Source: Thermoflexus hugenholtzii JAD2 (lineage in GTDB: Bacteria; Chloroflexota; Anaerolineae; J036; Brachytrichaceae). From it: a stretch of DNA of 45,412 nt. Below, one piece after another: positions 39,744 through 45,412 of the stretch (positions are counted from its first letter, which is position 1; each line of letters opens with the position of its first letter). The position numbers were made by a program, and so were the translations under genes. Under the pieces are notes generated by a model. The model was not told where the DNA came from, made no database searches, and worked only from the letters and a program-made list of their open reading frames with translations. The DNA is taken from NCBI GenBank assembly GCA_945877855.1, contig CAMDWA010000016.1:1-45412 (forward strand), given 5' to 3'.

Positions 39744-41125
39744 TAACCCACCAATTGCCGCGCGGCTTGCACAGACTGTGCGTGACCATCACAATATAAC
39801 GCGATAGCCAATAGCCCCACCAACACATCTTCGCCGCTTTCGGCGAGACGGGCGGGCAAGGCCAATTGTTGGCAGATCAGTCGTCGCAGCAAGGCCGATT
39901 GTAAGGCCAAGCCACCCGAAAAAACGATGCGCTGCCAATTGCGCTGTGGCGAAAGTTTGACGGCAAAAGCTGCATAATTTTGGGCCATGTGCGCAAACGC
40001 TGCATGAAAAAGATGCCCAACACTTAGGTTATCTTCGCGAATATGTGAAATTGCACCTTGGCTGCCAGTTGCCCCAGCAAAAAATGACAAATCGACCGTC
40101 AAATCGGTGTTATCAACAGCCTCGGCCAACCGTAGCGCGTTGTCCCAAGCATGGGGCAGGGTTTGGCCTTCGGCGTGGGCCAATTCGCTGAGCAAACGCA
40201 TGAGCGCATTGAGCGAGCGCCCTGCTGGAATGTGAATATTGGTGATGAGATGACCGCCATCATAATAGGGGCGGGTTTGAAAATCGCCATACACACGGGG
40301 TTTCGACAGCACACTGACTTGTGAGCCAGTGCTGATATTGACGGATAACTCGCCGGGTTGCAAGTTTGCGCCCAATAAGGCACATTGTTGATCAGAGATG
40401 GGGGGGTAACAATGAATTGGGTTTGCGTTCCCAAAATGTGGGGCGATGATGCCTATGATTTGGTTGCGGGCGGCAATGGGTGGCAACACCAATTCCCCCA
40501 ACCCTAATTTGGCTAAAATGGTGCGATGCCAATCGCCGGTTTCGATATTAAGCATCGATGAGGCCGCCGCATGAGTGAGGTCGGTGGCAGGGGCGCTGCC
40601 GGTTAATTGCCATAACACCCAATCGGGCAGGGCGCAAAAATGCGCGCCGGGTGGTAATTTGCCCTGTTGCGCCAACCAATATAACACGCTGATAGGGCGG
40701 CTGGCCCATAGATCATTGCCCAAGGCTTGGCGCTCTTGCGCGTTGAGTTGCGCCATCATGTGCGAAAACGCATCGCTGGTTGTTGCAGGCTGAGATGGGT
40801 TGGGTTGGGGGGTGAGCGCCCGTTGATCTTGCCAAGTGATGACATTGGTTAGCGGTGTGCCGTTGGCATCGGTGAGCAAAAAACCATGCATTTGGCTGCA
40901 CATGAGCAACCCAGTGCAATCGGGGGCTTGGAGTAATAAATCGCTTAATACGGCGCGGGTTTCTGCCAAAATTTGGGCCGGATCAACCTCAAAATGCAGG
41001 CGCGGTAAGGCTGGAATGGGGTCGGGAAATGGACGGCGTAACATCGTCCCAATCCGTTTATGTTCAAGGTCTAAAACCGCTGCCTTGATTGAAGTGCTGC
41101 CGAGATCAATGCCAAGAAAATTCAT
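39743..41125 (-). CDS. FGGY-family carbohydrate kinase (xylulokinase/sedoheptulokinase-like)
   Basis: A 460-residue kinase. The N-terminal phosphate loop GIDLGSTSIKAAVLD, the substrate-region CSQMHGFLLTDANGTPL and ITWQDQR, and the second-domain VNISTGSQVSVLS and IVFSGGLALQS (adenosine motif) place it in the FGGY family, which phosphorylates pentuloses, heptuloses, glycerol or similar sugars using ATP. The QMHG plus TWQDQR pattern is shared by xylulokinases and sedoheptulokinases; which one cannot be decided. It ends 8 bases beyond the small membrane-protein genes at 41134 and 41655 and is likely co-transcribed. Confidence 0.86.
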   Translation of the reverse strand: MNFLGIDLGSTSIKAAVLDLEHKRIGTMLRRPFPDPIPALPRLHFEVDPAQILAETRAVLSDLLLQAPDCTGLLMCSQMHGFLLTDANGTPLTNVITWQDQRALTPQPNPSQPATTSDAFSHMMAQLNAQERQALGNDLWASRPISVLYWLAQQGKLPPGAHFCALPDWVLWQLTGSAPATDLTHAAASSMLNIETGDWHRTILAKLGLGELVLPPIAARNQIIGIIAPHFGNANPIHCYPPISDQQCALLGANLQPGELSVNISTGSQVSVLSKPRVYGDFQTRPYYDGGHLITNIHIPAGRSLNALMRLLSELAHAEGQTLPHAWDNALRLAEAVDNTDLTVDLSFFAGATGSQGAISHIREDNLSVGHLFHAAFAHMAQNYAAFAVKLSPQRNWQRIVFSGGLALQSALLRRLICQQLALPARLAESGEDVLVGLLAIALYCDGHAQSVQAARQLVG

Positions 41126-41133
41126 AATATCAA

Positions 41134-41643
41134 CTACCTACTGCCTCGTCGTGCCAGCAAACCGCCAATCATGCCCATCAGGCCGCCGAGGAAGATGCCA
41201 AAAATGAAGTAGCCAAAGAGATAGCTTATTTCGCCAGCGCGAAAATAATCGAGGTTGGGGATAACATTATTGGCCGCCAACATATTTACTTGCGGCTGAG
41301 TAAGCGCCCCCACCCGCCGCGCCACTTCTGCCGCATCGAGATTGAACCATCGTTGGGCGGCGGCAATTATAAAAGGAATGGCGTAGGCGAAACCGACGAT
41401 CATGCCAGCGGTGCGGCCTGTGCTGCCAGCCGATGCTGGGTGAATGGTTAAAATTGTGCGTGCACAAATGTACCCCGCCCAAGCTGTCAATAGCACCATG
41501 AGGCCACAATGCAATTGAATAAATTCAAAAGAGAGTGTAAGTGCCAACGCCCCAAGCACAAACCCAATAATGGCAATGGGCCAAGCGCGATTTCGCCCCA
41601 CTTTTTCGGCAGTGACTTCGGCGCTTGTTCGTTGTTTTTTCAT
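41134..41643 (-). CDS. Small integral membrane protein
   Basis: A 169-residue protein with four hydrophobic segments (about 20-40, 50-68, 78-98 and 135-160) and a short basic N-terminus (MKKQRTSAEVTAEKVGRNR). The C-terminal segment YLFGYFIFGIFLGGLMGMIG is Gly-rich and ends in RRGSR. No family is recognised. It is sandwiched between a second small membrane protein (11 bases upstream) and the FGGY kinase (8 bases downstream), so it is part of that operon; the role is unknown. Confidence 0.7.
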   Translation of the reverse strand: MKKQRTSAEVTAEKVGRNRAWPIAIIGFVLGALALTLSFEFIQLHCGLMVLLTAWAGYICARTILTIHPASAGSTGRTAGMIVGFAYAIPFIIAAAQRWFNLDAAEVARRVGALTQPQVNMLAANNVIPNLDYFRAGEISYLFGYFIFGIFLGGLMGMIGGLLARRGSR

Positions 41644-41654
41644 GCGTCCCGACC

Positions 41655-42200
41655 TTATTCCGTTTTTCGCGCTTTATACATTTGGGCGGCAATGGCCCCA
41701 CCGATGGTGGCAAAGGCCACGCCAAACATCGGCAACCCTGCGCCACAGCACACCAATTGCACCGCCACTGCAAACGGGTAAATTGACTCGATGCTCATGC
41801 CATTTTGCTGCAACATCGCCCATTGTTCGGCGCTGTAGGCCCGCTGCGCCATTTCTTGGGTGGCCTCGATCACCATTTTTTGGGTGGTGGGGTCGAGCGC
41901 TTGTATGAGTGAAATAACCACCATGACCAAGCTGGCAACCAACCCTGCCAACAGGCCGCTAATTGCACCGGTGCGGGCAGCGGGTGTGGCTTGATAGTCG
42001 CCAGAATCGCGCACGGCGTAAAAACCGACGGCAAATAACCCAGCAATAATGATAAGTGACCCCATCGCAGCGAGGCCGGGGTCTGCTGTTAGGCGCGAGG
42101 CGGCAATCGCAAGGCCGATCACGGCCCCGCCGATCAGCCCCACCCGCAACGCTGCGCGGCTGCCGGTGCTGGGTTCTTGGGTTTGAGTTGTGTTTTTCAT
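41655..42200 (-). CDS. Small integral membrane protein
   Basis: A 181-residue protein with four hydrophobic segments (about 18-33, 38-60, 78-100 and 143-170). It resembles the following protein in layout, with two Gly/Ala-rich segments at each end and a hydrophilic middle (DPTTQKMVIEATQEMAQRAY), so the two may be distant paralogues. No domain is recognised. A class B hairpin lies just upstream, between it and the CoxE-like gene. Confidence 0.7.
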   Translation of the reverse strand: MKNTTQTQEPSTGSRAALRVGLIGGAVIGLAIAASRLTADPGLAAMGSLIIIAGLFAVGFYAVRDSGDYQATPAARTGAISGLLAGLVASLVMVVISLIQALDPTTQKMVIEATQEMAQRAYSAEQWAMLQQNGMSIESIYPFAVAVQLVCCGAGLPMFGVAFATIGGAIAAQMYKARKTE

Positions 42201-42209
42201 CTAAATTAC

Positions 42210-42349
42210 AGAAGTGTAAAGCGCAAAGTAAAAAGTGCAAAGTAGAAAGTGCTAAGTGTATAGTGCAAAGTAAAGAAAATCAATACTTTTTACTTTCAAC
42301 TTTGCACTTTGCACTTTCTACTTTGCACTTCCTTCCACTTTCAACTTCT
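42210..42349. repeat. Class B hairpin: AAAGTGC / AAAGTAG repeats
   Basis: AAGTGCAAAGTAGAAAGTGC (42233-42252) has an exact complement at 42311-42330. The outer parts (from 42210 and to 42349) carry further related units with imperfect pairing. The right arm extends into the last codons of the CoxE-like gene. Confidence 0.82.
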
Positions 42350-43738
42350 CCTAACGGCCTTAATAAATAAATCATCAATCGCGTCGGCGAGTTGTTGTAA
42401 GGTGGCGACTTCATGAACAGCATCGCATAATGGGGCATAAGCGTGCATATCGCTGTCGCCGGTTCCCCACAAATACGTTGGTTCGGGTGTCATCCAAATC
42501 ACCCGCCGAGCGCGTAATTTTAACTGCTGCACCAAATCGGTGCGCGGGTCATTAAAGTTATTGCGGCCATCCCCCACAAAAATAAGTGTGGTGCGATGGT
42601 CAACTGCATCGGCGTGATCACGGCATAGCGTGTTGAGACAATGCCCAAGATCGGTGCTATAGCTGCCGGGTGGCAAAATTTTCAACACAATCGGCACCGC
42701 CTTTTCGGGGCGATGCTCATTAAAAATCATGCTCACATCTTCAAGCTCGCCAATAAAGGCAAACGAGCGGGCCTTGCTCACCTGATCTTGCATTTCATAC
42801 ATCAGCAACAGCATAAATTCGGCCACCGGGCGCATCGAGGTTGACACATCGACCACTACCGTGAGCTTGGGTTTGAGCACGCGGCGCTTATGTTTTAACT
42901 CGAGCGGCACGCCGCCATAACGCTGATTAAAACGAATGGTGCTGCGCACATCCATCTTAATGCGATTGGCTTTGCGCATTCGCAAGGCCGCCCGCGAGCG
43001 CAAGCGCGAAACCAATCGCCGCACGTGGGCGCGTAGCTCATCTTTTTCGGCATCGCTCAACGACGACAAAGGTCGGTCCATCAAATCATCGACCCGCTCG
43101 CGTTTTTTATATTCTTCGGGCTTGCGGTTCATGCTTTGCCCAACATAGCGCCGCACTTGCTCACGCATGGCTTCGGCATTGCCTTGCACCGTTTCACGCA
43201 CTTCTTGCCGCCCTTCGGCATCCATGCCTTGCTCTTTTAGCTGTTTCAATAGGGCTTCGAGTGCGGCTTTTAGTTGCTCTGGTGTCAATTGCATTTGGCG
43301 CATCATGCGGTCGGCCAGCCATTGCTGAATTTGCTCGCTGCCGCGCATTTGGCGCGAGATACCGGCTTGTTTGGCATATTGGTCAAGCTGCTGTTTGCTT
43401 GGCATCTCGCCTTTCGCCAACATCTCCATGATCTCGCGCAGTTGCTGACGCAATTCATTAATGGCATCCATCAACTGCTGCATCTGCTCGTCATTCAAGC
43501 CTTGCGGCGGCATCAATGGGGGGCCATCGCTGCCAAAATAGTCGGGAAATAAACGCTCAAAGGTCTCGACATCACTCTTGTCTTTGACCAAGGTGCTGCG
43601 AATCGCCATTTTAAACATCTCGCGGTCAAGAATGCCGATCTCTTGAATAGCGCGGATCGAGTCAGCCGACTCAGCCAGCGAAACGCGCGCGCCATTGGCA
43701 CGTAATGCGCTTACAAATTCGACCATTCGCTTGTCCAT
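42341..43738 (-). CDS. CoxE-like von Willebrand A protein
   Basis: A 465-residue cytosolic protein. The N-terminal part (MVEFVSALRANGARVSLAES; DREMFKMAIRSTLVKDKSD) and the C-terminal VWA domain (LTVVVDVSTSMRPVAEF, with MIDAS D-x-S-x-S; TLIFVGDGRNNFNDP) match CoxE-like proteins. A long charged, Gln/Met-rich middle region (about 75-230) probably forms coiled coil. CoxE works with the CoxD/MoxR-type AAA ATPase in maturing molybdenum or other metal enzymes; no such ATPase or target enzyme is in the window. Confidence 0.87.
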   Translation of the reverse strand: MDKRMVEFVSALRANGARVSLAESADSIRAIQEIGILDREMFKMAIRSTLVKDKSDVETFERLFPDYFGSDGPPLMPPQGLNDEQMQQLMDAINELRQQLREIMEMLAKGEMPSKQQLDQYAKQAGISRQMRGSEQIQQWLADRMMRQMQLTPEQLKAALEALLKQLKEQGMDAEGRQEVRETVQGNAEAMREQVRRYVGQSMNRKPEEYKKRERVDDLMDRPLSSLSDAEKDELRAHVRRLVSRLRSRAALRMRKANRIKMDVRSTIRFNQRYGGVPLELKHKRRVLKPKLTVVVDVSTSMRPVAEFMLLLMYEMQDQVSKARSFAFIGELEDVSMIFNEHRPEKAVPIVLKILPPGSYSTDLGHCLNTLCRDHADAVDHRTTLIFVGDGRNNFNDPRTDLVQQLKLRARRVIWMTPEPTYLWGTGDSDMHAYAPLCDAVHEVATLQQLADAIDDLFIKAVRRS

Positions 43739-43753
43739 AAAACCCCCTTTTTT

Positions 43754-43821
43754 GAAAGGATGAAGGATAAAGGATGAAGGATGGGCTTTGCATCCTTCAT
43801 CCTTTATCCTTCATCCTTTTT
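43754..43821. repeat. Class B hairpin: GGATGAA repeats, perfect 29-bp stem
   Basis: AAAGGATGAAGGATAAAGGA and following bases (43755-43783) have an exact complement at 43791-43819; the loop is GGCTTTG. The variant unit GGATAAA is mirrored in both arms. It lies between divergent start codons, so it is not a terminator for a known gene. Confidence 0.87.
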
Positions 43822-43858
43822 TACAATGTTAGCACATCGAGATGATTGACTGTTTACA

Positions 43859-44680
43859 ATGGGGTCTATGCTTTTGGCCCAATCTCAGATCAGCGAGCAA
43901 TATCGTAATAGCCATAATTTAGATGCCCGCATCGCCCTGCACGATCGGTTTAGCACCAACAAATATGATTGGATGCGCTGGGTGTTCGATCATATGCTCG
44001 CGGCCCCAGCCGTCAGCCGTGTGCTCGAAATTGGCTGCGGCACAGGTCAATTGTGGAAGAACAACCTTGACCGCATCCCATCACACTGGGCGATCACGTT
44101 AAGCGATGCCTCGGCAGGCATGATTGAAACCGCCCGCACCAATCTTGCCGCGACATCTTTTGCCGCCGCATCGTTTGCGGCTCAAGTGCAATTTCGGCAG
44201 TTCGATGCCGATCACGTGCCCTTCGATACCGCCAGTTTCGATCTTGTCATCGCCAACCACATGCTCTACCATGTGCCAAATATCGATAACGCCCTGGGTG
44301 AATTGCGGCGTGTGCTTAAACCGGGCGGGCAGCTATTTGCCGCCACCAACGGCCCAAACCACATGCGCGAATTAGACGAATTGTTAGTCGGGTTTGACCC
44401 CGCCCTAAAATTGCAAGCCGTCACCGATCAGTTTCGGCTCGACAATGGCGCGTCCCAACTGCAAAAGCACTTTGCGCAAGTGTCGCTGCAACGCTATGAG
44501 AGCAACCTCGTCGTCACCGAGCCAGCGCCCTTGTTGGCCTATGTCTACTCCATGATTCGCGCCTTCATCATCGCCGAGCGTTGGGCAGCCTTCGAGGCCT
44601 ATGTTCACGCCAAATTTGCCGAGCGCGGTAGCACGCTTTTTATTCAAAAAGAGACGGGGTTGTTTGTGGCGAAAAACTAG
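43859..44680 (+). CDS. Class I SAM-dependent methyltransferase
   Basis: A 273-residue protein with motif I VLEIGCGTGQLW, motif II WAITLSDASAGMIETAR, and FDLVIANHMLYHVPNIDNAL then LRRVLKPGGQLFAATNG, the pattern of UbiE-like methyltransferases. The substrate is unknown. The start may be ATG 43859 or the ATG at 43868; the second lacks the extra MGS. Its stop codon overlaps the stop of the convergent patatin fragment by two bases. Confidence 0.83.
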   Translation: MGSMLLAQSQISEQYRNSHNLDARIALHDRFSTNKYDWMRWVFDHMLAAPAVSRVLEIGCGTGQLWKNNLDRIPSHWAITLSDASAGMIETARTNLAATSFAAASFAAQVQFRQFDADHVPFDTASFDLVIANHMLYHVPNIDNALGELRRVLKPGGQLFAATNGPNHMRELDELLVGFDPALKLQAVTDQFRLDNGASQLQKHFAQVSLQRYESNLVVTEPAPLLAYVYSMIRAFIIAERWAAFEAYVHAKFAERGSTLFIQKETGLFVAKN

Positions 44681-45211
44681 ATGCCTATATCTTGATAGGG
44701 AAAAAATTGAGGTGGAGCAAGCGTAGCATCATACTTCCTTCTCATCCAAATATCACAAGACGCATATCCAAAATTAACCAATCGCTTCTGTAAAGTCTTG
44801 TCAAGACTTTTTAGCCTTGTTGGCACTTGAGACAATTTTTGCGTCTTGATATAAGGACATTTTAACGACCCTTCTAGTTTTTGACTTTCTTCTTCTAAAT
44901 TATCATTCATTCGCCAATATGCACCTTTACGTTGACCTTCTTCATATGAAGTAATTAGCTCAACCCGACGACGATTTCTTACTTGATTATCAAGCAAATT
45001 CAAAACACGCAACATTTGCTGTAATCGTGAAATAGACGCTTCCGCAGTAGTTGCCATTCCGCCATCACTCACAAAAACCGTTTTATATTTTGTCGCAGGC
45101 TGGAATCCTAAGTTGTCATATACTCCGCCATCGGTTAATAACACATTTTCCCGATATTCAACTTCTTTTAAATTGCTTTTACAGTAGTTTAGGCTAAAAA
45201 AAATTTAACAA
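44677..45211 (-). pseudogene. C-terminal fragment of a patatin-like phospholipase
   Basis: The minus strand is open from about 45211 to the stop at 44677-44679 (about 177 codons). A GTG start at 45144 would give 155 residues. The text has the patatin D-G-G motif (VLLTDGGVYDNLGFQP) and VFVSDGG, typical of the C-terminal half of the catalytic domain (Asp of the Ser-Asp dyad). The N-terminal half with the oxyanion loop and G-x-S-x-G is absent: an in-frame TAA lies just upstream and no Ser motif is found in the adjoining 200 bases. It is therefore a truncated, probably inactive gene, more A+T-rich than its neighbours. Confidence 0.72.
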
Positions 45212-45345
45212 AACGACCCCAGTAAGTGGCAAATAAAGCCCACTTCGAAGCCAAGGCAAGCAGAAGCGAGCGTGAAAGAAACCTCTCACCCTTAAATAAA
45301 ACTATTTCGCCTCAAACCAACCCTAAATGCCTATAATTTCACGCC

Positions 45346-45412
45346 TTAGGCGGTTGTTGCTAACGATGGGTCACGTTTTGCCAGCCGTGCAGCAGCCAAA
45401 TGCGCCGTTACC
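45346..45412 (-). CDS. C-terminal end of a gene entering from the right edge
   Basis: The minus strand reads VTAHLAAARLAKRDPSLATT-A and stops at TAA (45346-45348). The composition (Ala, Leu, Arg-rich) and codon use look like coding sequence. Only 21 codons are visible, so the product cannot be named and chance is possible. The stretch 45212-45345 shows no gene. Confidence 0.35.
   Translation of the reverse strand, partial: VTAHLAAARLAKRDPSLATTA

Noticed and set aside
1-45412. tRNA, rRNA and riboswitch signals.
   Set aside because: No cloverleaf with a TTCGA-type T-loop, no rRNA segment and no riboswitch core were recognised by eye; a covariance-model scan was not possible here.

Overview
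The window reads as ordinary chromosome of a free-living heterotrophic bacterium of roughly 50% G+C, most likely a member of the Chloroflexota. This is an inference from gene content: a 7Fe-type ferredoxin with a C-terminal extension, a DM13 lipoprotein, a YfhO-type membrane protein, GH4 and GH39 sugar enzymes, lipoproteins with Pro/Thr-rich spacers after the lipobox, and no outer-membrane genes. No rRNA, tRNA, phage, transposase gene or CRISPR array was seen.

Layout. 1-4.7 kb: a TrmH/SpoU methyltransferase (cut by the window edge) diverges from a DUF58 / BatA-like von Willebrand pair, with a small A+T-rich gene and a probable HNH relic wedged between them, then a DinB protein. 4.8-9.4 kb (minus strand): GH4 glycosidase, alpha/beta hydrolase, a MacB/LolD-type ATPase and an MFS permease. 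9.4-14.2 kb (plus strand): a secreted three-module repeat protein, an exported intradiol dioxygenase and an OmpR-type two-component system. The first two genes carry the same 11-bp-spaced direct repeat upstream, so they may be targets of the adjacent regulator. 14.2-23.6 kb (minus strand): M23 peptidase, 2,2-dialkylglycine-decarboxylase-like enzyme, GH39 glycosidase and a compact sugar ABC-transporter operon (unknown protein, LacI regulator, two permeases, binding protein). The operon has a strong promoter overlapped by a perfect 22-bp operator. 23.7-31.9 kb: nucleotidyltransferase, AsnRS, DM13 lipoprotein, methyltransferase, a small protein, YfhO-like protein, superoxide dismutase, ferredoxin and RsmG. 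32-45.4 kb: FtsH-like protease, M3 peptidase, methyltransferase, PHP, NUDIX, phosphodiester-glycosidase-like protein, FGGY kinase, two small membrane proteins, CoxE-like VWA protein, another methyltransferase and a 5'-truncated patatin gene.

The most unusual content lies between the genes. Two classes of hairpin fill most intergenic gaps. Class A (seven copies) is a dispersed element with conserved outer arms around AAATCAC(T/G)AT, conserved flanks, degenerate terminal inverted repeats and inner stems that differ between copies but still pair; it resembles a MITE or REP. Class B (seven loci) is built from 7-10-bp tandem units on the left arm answered by their reverse complement on the right. 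The unit sequence differs from locus to locus, and at some loci a variant unit is mirrored in both arms. One such repeat stretch seems to have entered the GH4 coding sequence in frame. These hairpins sit in convergent, tandem and divergent gaps alike, so simple transcription termination does not explain all of them.
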